DNA of 12,860 nucleotides from an uncultured Fimbriimonadales bacterium. GTDB taxonomy: Bacteria; Armatimonadota; Fimbriimonadia; Fimbriimonadales; GBS-DC. This document shows positions 1 to 5,811 of this stretch, piece by piece. The notes beneath the pieces were generated by a model, which had not been told where the DNA came from, did not search any database, and saw only the letters and a program-made list of their open reading frames with translations. The stretch lies in assembly GCA_937934465.1 (NCBI GenBank), contig CALGZO010000218.1, forward strand, positions 1-12,860, read 5' to 3'. The translations under genes and the position numbers were made by a program. How positions within the stretch are numbered: the first letter of the stretch is position 1; every line of letters starts with the position of its first letter.

Positions 1-1
1 C

Positions 2-1213
2 GACGGGCGCGTCGAGATTCCTGGCACGCTGCGTATTCCTACAGGCGCGGCGGTAGGGCGCGTGCTGACCAGCAACGCGAGCGGCGACGCAAGTTGGCAA
101 GACCTGCCCGCAGGCGCGAGCGTGTGGACAGTGAACGGCAACAACATCTACAACTCGAACACGGGTAATGTGGGGATTGGCACAAGTAGCCCACTTGCTC
201 GGCTGCATGTAGAAACAGGTACGGAAGACTGCGCCCTCTACGGATTTCACACTGCCACCAGTGGCATTACCTACGGCGGACGGTTTGAAAGCGCCAGCCC
301 TTCGGGCACAGGCGTCTACGGCTTGGCATACGCCACCAGTGGCTTCAACTACGGCGTGTATGGTCTAAGCGCCAGCACTTCGGGCAGAGGCGTCTTTGGC
401 TGGGCAACCGCCACCAGTGGCGCTACCTACGGCGGACGGTTTGAAAGCGCCAGCACTGATGGCACAGGCGTCGTTGGCTGGGCAACCGCCACCAGTGGCA
501 CTACCTACGGCGTGTATGGTCGTAGCGCCAGCCCTAATGGCACAGCCATCTTTGGCGATGCAACCGCCACCAGTGGCTTCAACTACGGCGTGTATGGTCT
601 AAGCGCCAGCACTTCGGGCACAGGCGTCTACGGCTGGGCATACGCCACCAGCGGCGCCACCTACGGCGTGTATGGGGCAAGCGCCAGCACTTGGGGCTAT
701 GGCGTCTACTCTTGGGGAAGATTCGTTGCCACCGGCACCAAATCGTTCCAAATGGACCACCCGCTCCACCCTGAGACCCGCTACCTGAACCACTTCTGCA
801 CCGAGGCGCCGGAACCGCTCAATGCCTACAGCGGAAATGTGGTCACTGATGCACGGGGCTACGCCACAGTTCAATTGCCTGACTACTTCGAATCCATCAA
901 CCGCGACTTCCGGTATCAACTGACCGTGATTGACAGCAGCGACGACTTTGTGCTAGCGAAGGTGGTGCGTGAAATCCAGAACAATCAGTTCGTCATCCGT
1001 ACCAACAAGCCCCATGTGAAGGTCTCCTGGGAAGTGAAAGCCATCCGCAACGACCGCTGGGTGCAAGAATACGGCTACCAGACCGAACAGGAGAAACCCC
1101 AAGAGCATCAGGGCAAGTATCTGCACCCCGAACTGTACGGTCAGCCCAAAGAGCGGGGCATCCACCACCAGCCTGAGCTCGATCGACCGCGTGAGGTGGA
1201 AAAGCCGCAGTAA
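2..1213 (+). CDS. Fibre-like repeat surface protein, 5'-truncated by the window edge
   Basis: The frame is open to the window edge, and the residues before the first possible GTG (base 62) already belong to the fold (LRIPTGAAVGRVLTSNASG), so the true start lies upstream. Visible order: a 'GAAVGRVLTSNASGDASW' segment, then WTVNGNNIYN and GNVGIGTSSPLARLHVE, typical of tail-fibre-like and secreted bacterial repeat proteins. Next come six 26-residue repeats rich in Gly, Ser, Thr and Tyr, then a non-repetitive C-terminal module of about 140 residues (MDHPLHPETRYLNH, LPDYFESINRDFRYQLTVI, KVSWEVKAIRND, GKYLHPELYG). I recall this C-terminal module from many uncharacterised bacterial proteins that share the same N-terminal style. 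No S74 endosialidase chaperone domain is evident. Role inferred: an extracellular beta-structured adhesive or coat protein. The function is unknown. The next gene encodes another exported protein. Confidence 0.85.
   Translation, partial: DGRVEIPGTLRIPTGAAVGRVLTSNASGDASWQDLPAGASVWTVNGNNIYNSNTGNVGIGTSSPLARLHVETGTEDCALYGFHTATSGITYGGRFESASPSGTGVYGLAYATSGFNYGVYGLSASTSGRGVFGWATATSGATYGGRFESASTDGTGVVGWATATSGTTYGVYGRSASPNGTAIFGDATATSGFNYGVYGLSASTSGTGVYGWAYATSGATYGVYGASASTWGYGVYSWGRFVATGTKSFQMDHPLHPETRYLNHFCTEAPEPLNAYSGNVVTDARGYATVQLPDYFESINRDFRYQLTVIDSSDDFVLAKVVREIQNNQFVIRTNKPHVKVSWEVKAIRNDRWVQEYGYQTEQEKPQEHQGKYLHPELYGQPKERGIHHQPELDRPREVEKPQ
254..718 (+). repeat. Six in-frame 78-bp tandem repeats (26 residues, built from 13-residue halves)
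   Basis: Repeats begin exactly at 254, 332, 410, 488, 566 and 644, each opening with GCCACCAG(T/C)GGC (ATSG); the last unit is 25 residues. The consensus is ATSGxxYGVYGxSASxxG followed by xGVxGWAx. The two halves resemble each other (YGVYGxSASTSG / GVYGWAxATSG), giving a deeper 13-residue period. Copies 1 and 3 carry the variant YGGRFESAS where copies 2, 4, 5 and 6 carry YGVYG. Copies 2 and 5 are identical over their first 55 bases and differ at 5 of 78 overall, indicating recent duplication or gene conversion. Confidence 0.95.
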
Positions 1214-1220
1214 AGCAACG

Positions 1221-1244
1221 GTGGGGGGGCTATCTCGCCCCCAC
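1221..1244 (+). terminator. G/C hairpin after the repeat-protein gene, weak terminator candidate
   Basis: GTGGGGG (1221-1227) pairs perfectly with CCCCCAC (1238-1244) across a 10-base loop, 7 bases after the stop codon. There is no T tract after it (TCTACCC), so it is not a classical intrinsic terminator. It may attenuate read-through into the next gene or simply protect the 3' end. Confidence 0.4.
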
Positions 1245-1275
1245 TCTACCCATCCCAAACGGAAGGAGGCATAGA

Positions 1276-1695
1276 ATGAGCAAACTCCTGCAGTTGATGG
1301 CTATCGCAGTCTTTACGCTGCTGAGCATGATGTGTGCGAACGCCCAGTCAGGTGGTTCCTATGACCTGAGCTGGTGGACGATTGACGGCGGCGGTATCAC
1401 TTTCGCCACAGGCGGCAGCTTCGCTCTCGGCGGCACAGTCGGTCAGCCCGACGCGAGCAACGCGCTCACAGGGGGCGCGTTCAGCCTCACAGGCGGCTTC
1501 TGGTTTACGCCCGTCTGCATTCCAACCAATGGGGATGTGGATGGCAACGGGTGCGTGGATGATGCCGACCTGTTGCAAGTGTTGTTCGCGTTTGGTTCGT
1601 CAGGTTCTAATCCAGCGGATGTGAACTGCGACAGTTTGGTGGATGATGCCGACTTGCTGACGGTGCTGTTCAACTTAGGCGACGGGTGTAATTAG
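1276..1695 (+). CDS. Secreted dockerin-like protein with GQPDA/GGFW module
   Basis: A 139-residue protein with an excellent ribosome site (AAGGAGG, 1263-1269, 6 bases before ATG). Residues 1-24 are a signal peptide: a Lys near the start, a hydrophobic core and ANA|Q before the mature part. Residues 28-76 hold SYDLSWWTIDGGG, GTVGQPDA and GGAFSLTGGFW, a Gly-rich motif common in secreted proteins of Planctomycetes, Verrucomicrobia and Armatimonadota. Residues 87-98 (DVDGNGCVDDAD) and 115-126 (DVNCDSLVDDAD), each followed by LL-VLF-xxG, are two EF-hand-like calcium loops spaced 28 residues apart, as in type I dockerin duplicated repeats. Four Cys in the C-terminal part could form disulfides. Inferred role: a calcium-stabilised surface or matrix protein. 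No cohesin or cellulase is nearby, so a cellulosome is not implied. It probably sits in the same surface-protein locus as the upstream repeat protein. Confidence 0.85.
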   Translation: MSKLLQLMAIAVFTLLSMMCANAQSGGSYDLSWWTIDGGGITFATGGSFALGGTVGQPDASNALTGGAFSLTGGFWFTPVCIPTNGDVDGNGCVDDADLLQVLFAFGSSGSNPADVNCDSLVDDADLLTVLFNLGDGCN

Positions 1696-1700
1696 CCCTT

Positions 1701-1808
1701 CACCCCCCTTGCCCCTCTGCCACGCTGTGGGAAAGGGGCTGCCAGCGTGGAGTTTGGGCGCCGCGACGCCCCTCGTCCGCGTCGCGGGAGAGGGACTGCG
1801 AGTGAGGC
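1701..1808. repeat. Palindromic non-coding repeat region (REP-like)
   Basis: This begins a 335-base stretch without a convincing gene (1696-2030). It carries two clear inverted repeats: CCACGCTG (1720-1727) with CAGCGTGG (1743-1750), and the perfect 9-bp arms CCGCGACGC (1761-1769) and GCGTCGCGG (1779-1787). GCCCCT (1711-1716) can alternatively pair with AGGGGC (1734-1739). The sequence style (CCCCTTGCCCCTCT ... GGGAGAGGGACTGCGAGTGAGG) resembles dispersed intergenic palindromes of GC-rich genomes. One could also act as terminator for the dockerin-like gene, but no T tract follows. Confidence 0.55.
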
Positions 1809-1842
1809 AGTTATCAGCATGCGCGACTATCCTCACGAGAAA

Positions 1843-1870
1843 CTCACGGAGCCCCGTACATTTCCGTGAG
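1843..1870. repeat. Inverted repeat CTCACGGA/TCCGTGAG
   Basis: CTCACGGA (1843-1850) and TCCGTGAG (1863-1870) are perfect 8-bp arms around a 12-base loop. A weaker pair, AAACGC (1888-1893) and GCGTTT (1912-1917), lies just downstream. The region has no supported reading frame. It may be a dispersed repeat or a structured 5' region for the pseudopilin gene. Confidence 0.45.
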
Positions 1871-1975
1871 AGCCTCTTATGGACAGAAAACGCTTCACGG
1901 GCTGTTCAACGGCGTTTACAGTCCGTGCTGGAGATGCCTCGCTGCGCTTGGCGTGAAAGGGAGCGCATAACGCAT

Positions 1976-2005
1976 GTCATTCCGAGTCGCAGGTGAGGAA
2001 TCTCA
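1976..2005. repeat. GTCATTCCGAG...GAGGAATCTC dispersed-repeat motif
   Basis: GTCATTCCGAG (1976-1986) followed by GTGAGGAATCTC resembles the 'TCATTCCGAGC...GAGGAATCT' intergenic motif seen in many unrelated bacterial genomes. ATTCC (1979-1983) and GGAAT (1997-2001) are inverted. It abuts the putative promoter of the pseudopilin gene. The assignment rests on recollection of the motif, not on a second copy in this window. Confidence 0.4.
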
Positions 2006-2011
2006 ATAGGG

Positions 2012-2017
2012 TATATT
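2012..2017 (+). promoter_or_regulatory. -10-like TATATT for the pseudopilin gene
   Basis: TATATT lies 22 bases before the chosen ATG at 2040 in an otherwise GC-rich region, leaving room for a short leader that includes the AGGAGG site. No convincing -35 hexamer is seen 16-18 bases upstream (the region there is GC-rich), so this is tentative. Confidence 0.35.
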
Positions 2018-2024
2018 AAACTAC

Positions 2025-2030
2025 AGGAGG
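2025..2030 (+). promoter_or_regulatory. Ribosome binding site AGGAGG that decides the pseudopilin start
   Basis: AGGAGG directly touches the ATG at 2031 (spacing 0), which would be non-functional there, but is 9 bases before the in-frame ATG at 2040. The second ATG is therefore the better start; it gives MRRRSG|FTLIE, a typical short basic prepilin leader. Confidence 0.7.
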
Positions 2031-2039
2031 ATGAAGCAT

Positions 2040-3011
2040 ATGAGACGACGCTCTGGTTTTACTCTGATCGAGCTGCTCGTAGTGATTGCGATTATCGCCA
2101 TCTTGGCGGCGATATTGTTCCCTGTGTTTGCGCAGGCGCGTGAGAGCGCACGCCAAGTAAGTTGCGGCTCGCGCTTCTATCAAGTGGCGCGTGCGGTGGT
2201 GATGTATACCAGCGACTTTGACACCACGCAGCCCCTGACCCAGTGGTTTGCCTCGTTTTCGGGCGACCCCGAAGAGTCGGAGTGTCAAGACCGAATTTTG
2301 GGACAGCTGATTCGTCCGTATGTGAAAGACTGGACGATGTATCGCTGTCCCTCGGACCCGATGGCGACGGATGCAATTCTGGACGCCTGTCCTTACGATG
2401 GCGAGCAACCGCCGACGCGCCAGTGCGCTCGTGAATATCGCTGGGCGCTGAAAACGAATCTGGGCTATAACTATGTGTACCTGTCGCCGATTATGACAGG
2501 CAACTATCCGGGGCGCAACAACTGGGCGAATGTGCCTGCGACGGATGCGCGAATCAAGAACCCTGCCTCGACCGTGATGTTTGTGGATAGCCTCTGGTGG
2601 CGGGATCCGCAGTCGCGCCAACCCCAGTGCGGCGGCAACTGGATTGTGATGCCCCCATGCCGCTGGTGGTATGATGCTTCAGGCAACCGCGTCGACACCT
2701 TCACAATTGTTCGTGAGGAGTGCAGTAGCGGACGCGCTTGGGGATGGTACAGCTACCGCGGTCAGAGTTGCAACAACCCGCTCCCTGCGTGCTGGATGTT
2801 GGAAAACGCGCGCAACTGGTACACATGGATGGAGTTCGGCGGGTCTTGGCCTTGGCACCGCAGCGAGCGGATGACTGTCGCTTTCGTGGACGGGCACACG
2901 AAATCCTACACGCCGCGCCAACTGGCGCAAGGCTGCGAACTGCAGTCGATGTGTCGTGGGCGCATCATCGATCCGCAAGCGTACCTGTGGGATCTGGATG
3001 ATTACTATTGA
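2040..3011 (+). CDS. Prepilin-type (pseudopilin, Armatimonadota-style) secreted protein
   Basis: A 323-residue protein with a class III (type IV prepilin) leader: MRRRSG|FTLIELLVVIAI, predicted cleavage between G6 and F7, the essential Glu at mature position +5, and a hydrophobic helix through about residue 27 ending in LFPVFAQARESARQ. Cleavage and N-methylation would be by prepilin peptidase; the helix anchors the protein in the inner membrane or a pilus-like filament. The globular part has aromatic and Cys-rich segments, with YRCPSDP around C103. A C-terminal histidine-then-DG motif is present (H273, D284-G285, then HTKSY), close to the 'H-X9-DG' processing-associated motif but with ten residues in between. 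The family is multi-copy in Armatimonadota and Planctomycetes; the specific role is unknown. The start at 2040 is chosen over 2031 on ribosome-site spacing. It is probably co-transcribed with the small membrane protein 12 bases downstream. Confidence 0.9.
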   Translation: MRRRSGFTLIELLVVIAIIAILAAILFPVFAQARESARQVSCGSRFYQVARAVVMYTSDFDTTQPLTQWFASFSGDPEESECQDRILGQLIRPYVKDWTMYRCPSDPMATDAILDACPYDGEQPPTRQCAREYRWALKTNLGYNYVYLSPIMTGNYPGRNNWANVPATDARIKNPASTVMFVDSLWWRDPQSRQPQCGGNWIVMPPCRWWYDASGNRVDTFTIVREECSSGRAWGWYSYRGQSCNNPLPACWMLENARNWYTWMEFGGSWPWHRSERMTVAFVDGHTKSYTPRQLAQGCELQSMCRGRIIDPQAYLWDLDDYY

Positions 3012-3023
3012 TGGGTTAGCGCG

Positions 3024-3245
3024 ATGGAAATATCCAAGCCTGTGGGAATAGGGATTATCGTCATCATAGCGGTGTTGGCGCTGGCGCTCGTATGGTACTT
3101 CACGATGGGCAGTGGCAGTGGCGCGTCGGGTAAGGTTCGTGAAAGCGCGTATCCTGAATATAAGGCGAATCCGCCGTTGCCTGACAGCGAACTGCGCGGT
3201 CCCGATGTACCGCCGCCGATTGCTGGCGCAGGCGGTAGACGCTAA
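3024..3245 (+). CDS. Small single-span membrane protein next to the pseudopilin
   Basis: A 73-residue protein beginning 12 bases after the pseudopilin stop. Residues 6-28 (VGIGIIVIIAVLALALVWYFTMG) form one strong transmembrane helix behind a short MEISK start. The rest is a Gly/Ser linker (GSGSGASG), then a polar, proline-rich tail (NPPLPDSELRGPDVPPP) ending in GGRR. No strong Shine-Dalgarno site precedes the ATG, so translation may depend on the upstream gene. I do not recognise a named family. The position and size suggest an accessory to the pseudopilin or its secretion, but this is inference from adjacency. Coding status is supported by the in-operon position, codon-like GC pattern and the clean membrane segment. 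Confidence 0.75.
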   Translation: MEISKPVGIGIIVIIAVLALALVWYFTMGSGSGASGKVRESAYPEYKANPPLPDSELRGPDVPPPIAGAGGRR

Positions 3246-3271
3246 AAGACCACGCGGGAACCCACTCTCAC

Positions 3272-3297
3272 AACAGGAATCGCGCCTGTTAGCGCGA
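3272..3297 (+). other. Hairpin-capable sequence between the small membrane gene and pcm
   Basis: AACAGG (3272-3277) pairs with CCTGTT (3285-3290); alternatively TCGCGC (3280-3285) pairs with GCGCGA (3292-3297). The two are mutually exclusive. No T tract follows, so it is a poor terminator. It may mark the boundary between two transcription units in a 62-base gap that shows no other signal. Confidence 0.35.
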
Positions 3298-3307
3298 ACA
3301 GTGCAGT

Positions 3308-3997
3308 ATGCCTGCGAACGGCGTCGGCTACGAGGCGCAGTTGGAGGCGATGCTGGAGCAGATTCGCGCCAAAGGCGTCGACGATGAGCGCGTGCTGGAC
3401 GCCATGCGTCGCACGCCGCGCCACCTGTTCGTGCCCGAAAACCACCAGATATACGCCTACCACGACCACGCGCTGCCCATCGGCGCAGGGCAGACCATCT
3501 CGCAGCCGTCGCTGGTGGCACAGATGACGCAACTGCTGGAGCTGACAGGGCGCGAGCATGTGTTGGAAATCGGCACGGGGTCGGGCTACCAAACGGCAAT
3601 CCTTCGTCGGCTCTGCGCCCAGCTCACCACCATCGAGCGGTTTCCCGAACTGACGCTGCGCGCCCTGCGCAACCTGTCCTCGCTGGAGCTGCCGCCGATT
3701 ACCTTTGTGGTGGGCGACGGCACTTGCGGGTTCCCCCCCTACGCGCCGTATGACTGCATCTTGGTGACGGCAGGCGCGCCGCCCAAGCCGCCGCAGCCCC
3801 TGCTTCAACAGCTCCGCCCCGATGGGGGTAAACTCTTGTTGCCGTTGGGACCGCGCGAGTACCAACTGCTCACGCGCCTGACCAAGCACGGGTCGCGCGT
3901 GCGCGCGAAGACCTTCGGCGAGTGCCGATTCGTGCCGCTGGTGGGCAAATACGGCTGGCAACCGAGCGAGGTGGAAGGATGGCGACAGGACTGGTGA
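3308..3997 (+). CDS. pcm: Protein-L-isoaspartate O-methyltransferase
   Basis: A 229-residue cytoplasmic repair enzyme that methylates L-isoaspartyl residues of damaged proteins using S-adenosylmethionine, the first step in returning them to normal aspartyl linkages. Visible family signatures: the N-terminal RVLDAMRRTPRHLFVPE, then AYHDHALPIGAGQTISQP with the TISQP substrate-side motif at residues 63-67, the AdoMet motif I VLEIGTGSGYQ (E87-Q95), acidic ER after strand 2 (TTIERF), and GDGTCGFPPYAPYDCILVTAGAP before LLQQLRPDGGKLLLPLG. Length is near the family norm (about 210-230). The start at 3308 keeps the usual N-terminal helix; no good Shine-Dalgarno site is seen, and the internal ATG at 3350 has GGAGG too close. 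The gene's end overlaps the next gene by 19 bases. Protein repair is often prominent in heat-exposed organisms, but that link is inference. Confidence 0.95.
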   Translation: MPANGVGYEAQLEAMLEQIRAKGVDDERVLDAMRRTPRHLFVPENHQIYAYHDHALPIGAGQTISQPSLVAQMTQLLELTGREHVLEIGTGSGYQTAILRRLCAQLTTIERFPELTLRALRNLSSLELPPITFVVGDGTCGFPPYAPYDCILVTAGAPPKPPQPLLQQLRPDGGKLLLPLGPREYQLLTRLTKHGSRVRAKTFGECRFVPLVGKYGWQPSEVEGWRQDW

Positions 3998-4764
3998 TAG
4001 AGCGCACGCCGCCGATAACGCGCCTCACGCTGAACCGCCCAGAGGTGCATAACGCCTTCGACGAGACGCTGATTGCGCAACTCACGGAGGCGTTCGAATC
4101 GCTGCGCGAGGACGAGGCGACGCGCGTGGTGGTGCTGCAGGGCGCGGGTAAGTCGTTCTGCGCAGGGGCAGACCTGCAGTGGATGGGCAAGATGGTGAAC
4201 TACACCTTCGCTGAGAACTTAGAAGACGCCCGCGCGCTTGCACGGATGTTCGAGACGATCGACCACTGCCCCAAGCCGGTGGTGGGTCGGGTGCATGGCG
4301 CGGCGATGGGCGGCGGCGCAGGGCTGACGGCGGTCTGCGACATCGCCGTGGCGACGCCCAACGCCCAGTTCGCCTTCAGCGAGGTGAAGCTGGGGCTCAT
4401 CCCCGCCGTGATTGCGCCCTATGTGCTGCGCAAAATCGGCTACGGACACGCCCGCGCGCTGTTCCTGACAGGCGAGCGGTTCGACGCCGAGACCGCCCAG
4501 CGGATTGGATTGGTGCAGCGCGTCGTCCCCGCAGAGCAGCTGGACGCGACAGTCGAGGCAATCGTGCAGAACCTGCTGCAGAACGGCTCGAACGCGATGG
4601 CGGCGGCGAAGATGCTCCTGCACGCCGCGCTGACACTGCCCCCTGATGAGCTGCGCTCGCTCACGATTGCGCGTATCGCCGAGCTGCGCGTCAGCGCCGA
4701 GGGGCAGGAGGGTATCCGCGCCTTCCTGGAGAAACGCGCGCCCAACTTCGGGGGGCGACTATGA
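3979..4764 (+). CDS. Enoyl-CoA hydratase/isomerase family protein (LiuC/AtuE-like)
   Basis: A 261-residue crotonase-fold enzyme, probably hydrating a branched 2-enoyl-CoA such as methylglutaconyl-CoA in leucine or isoprenoid breakdown. The start at 3979 (MATGLVIERTPPITRLTLNRPEVHNAF) is preceded by GAGGTGG with good spacing and fits family length; a longer frame to 3922 would add residues from the pcm overlap. Motifs: the CoA/oxyanion-hole segment GKSFCAGADLQWM (residues 57-69), the second oxyanion segment GRVHGAAMGGGAGL, and SEVKLGLIPAVIAPYVLRKIG with E135 matching rat Glu164. The position equivalent to rat Glu144 is Gly115. This pattern, with EN-DA-ALA and ADLxWM, matches the methylglutaconyl/carboxygeranoyl-CoA hydratase branch as I recall it. 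The substrate is not proven. It overlaps pcm by 19 bases and pfkA by 4 (ATGA). Confidence 0.88.
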   Translation: MATGLVIERTPPITRLTLNRPEVHNAFDETLIAQLTEAFESLREDEATRVVVLQGAGKSFCAGADLQWMGKMVNYTFAENLEDARALARMFETIDHCPKPVVGRVHGAAMGGGAGLTAVCDIAVATPNAQFAFSEVKLGLIPAVIAPYVLRKIGYGHARALFLTGERFDAETAQRIGLVQRVVPAEQLDATVEAIVQNLLQNGSNAMAAAKMLLHAALTLPPDELRSLTIARIAELRVSAEGQEGIRAFLEKRAPNFGGRL

Positions 4765-5729
4765 GCATCAAACGGATAGGCGTACTCACCAGCGGCGGCG
4801 ACTCGCCCGGCATGAACGCGGCGATACGCGCAATCGTGCGCAGCGCCATCTATCACGGGCTGGAAGTCTACGGCATCAAGCGCGGCTACGCAGGCTTGCT
4901 CAACGAGGAGATCGAGCCGATGACCACGCTCTCGGTGGGCGGCGTCATCAATCGCGGGGGCACTATCCTGCGCTCCGCCCGATGTGAGGCGTTCAAGACG
5001 CCCGAAGGACTGCAGCAAGCGGCGACGATTCTGGATAAATACGCCATCGACGCGCTGGTAGTGATAGGCGGCGACGGCTCAATGCGCGGCGGCGTGGAGC
5101 TGAGCCGAATCTGCCCCGTGAAAATCATGGGGCTACCCGGCACCATCGACAACGACATCCCCGGCACCGACTACTCCATCGGCTTCGATACCGCCGTGAA
5201 CACCGCGCTGGAAGCCATCGACAAAGTGCGCGACACCGCCTATTCGCACGACCGCGTGTTCGTCATCGAGGTGATGGGCAGGCACAAGGGGTTTATCGCG
5301 CTGGAGGTCGGGCTGGCGGGCGGCGCGGAGGCGATACTCATCCCCGAAGTGCCCTACGACCTTGTAGACCTACTGGAGCGGCTGCGCGAGAGTTATGAGC
5401 GGGGCAAGACCTCCAGCATTATCGTGGTGGCGGAGGGCGCCGCGCGCGCCGAGGATGTGAAGCAGTTCCTGCAGGCGCACACGCCCTACCACCTGCGCGC
5501 GCTGGTGCTGGGACATATGCAACGCGGCGGCGCGCCCACCGCCTTCGACCGCGTGCTTGCCACCCAACTCGGCGCGTTCGCCATCCGACGCCTACTGGAC
5601 GGACACACCAACGAAATGGTCGGCGTCGAAGGCGGACGGCTCGTCGCCGTGCCCATCGAGTATATCCACACCACCACCAAGACCATCGACCTGCACAAGC
5701 TGGAAGTGGCGAGCATGATGGCGATATAG
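4761..5729 (+). CDS. pfkA: ATP-dependent 6-phosphofructokinase
   Basis: A 322-residue enzyme phosphorylating fructose 6-phosphate to fructose 1,6-bisphosphate, the committed step of glycolysis. Length matches bacterial PfkA (about 320). Seen: the N-terminal IGVLTSGGDSPGMNAAIRA nucleotide-binding loop, IGGDGSMRG (G103-S107), LPGTIDNDIPGTDYSIGFDTA with catalytic D130, EVMGRHKGFIAL, and LGHMQRGGAPTAFDRVLA. Gly at 106 and Gly at 127 (PGTIDND rather than PKTIDND) indicate ATP rather than pyrophosphate as donor. Its ATG overlaps the hydratase stop in ATGA, implying translational coupling. Conserved allosteric-site Arg residues seem present (RGYAG, RGG) but were not aligned. Downstream, 82 bases separate it from dnaE. 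Confidence 0.96.
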   Translation: MSIKRIGVLTSGGDSPGMNAAIRAIVRSAIYHGLEVYGIKRGYAGLLNEEIEPMTTLSVGGVINRGGTILRSARCEAFKTPEGLQQAATILDKYAIDALVVIGGDGSMRGGVELSRICPVKIMGLPGTIDNDIPGTDYSIGFDTAVNTALEAIDKVRDTAYSHDRVFVIEVMGRHKGFIALEVGLAGGAEAILIPEVPYDLVDLLERLRESYERGKTSSIIVVAEGAARAEDVKQFLQAHTPYHLRALVLGHMQRGGAPTAFDRVLATQLGAFAIRRLLDGHTNEMVGVEGGRLVAVPIEYIHTTTKTIDLHKLEVASMMAI

Positions 5730-5799
5730 ACCCCCCGAAAATCCGCTCCGAAACGGCAGGACTCGGCAACCCGCCGCCGAACCTTACCCACAACATCTT

Positions 5800-5806
5800 G
5801 GGAGGT
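5800..5806 (+). promoter_or_regulatory. Strong ribosome binding site of dnaE (GGGAGGT)
   Basis: GGGAGGT ends 5 bases before the ATG at 5812, fixing the dnaE start at the residue that gives the family-typical MEAGFVHLHLHTEFSLLDG. The rest of the 82-base gap after pfkA has no recognisable promoter or terminator. Confidence 0.8.
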
Positions 5807-5811
5807 TTGGC

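Noticed and set aside
254..718. Possible CRISPR array because of regular spacing
   Set aside because: The 78-bp units are contiguous, stay in frame and encode a conserved 26-residue pattern; there are no unique spacers between conserved repeats.
1709..1996. A 95-codon open frame on the + strand in the gap before the pseudopilin
   Set aside because: It runs straight through several inverted repeats, has no ribosome site and gives a composition-biased Arg-rich peptide with no recognisable motif.
2679..3599. Antisense frame of 306 codons spanning the pseudopilin, the small membrane gene and pcm
   Set aside because: It crosses three sense genes and a gap, is Arg/Ala-rich, and has no ribosome site or motif.
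3922..3978. Longer N-terminus for the enoyl-CoA hydratase
   Set aside because: It lies in the pcm coding region, lacks family similarity, and the ATG at 3979 has a well-spaced GAGGT site.
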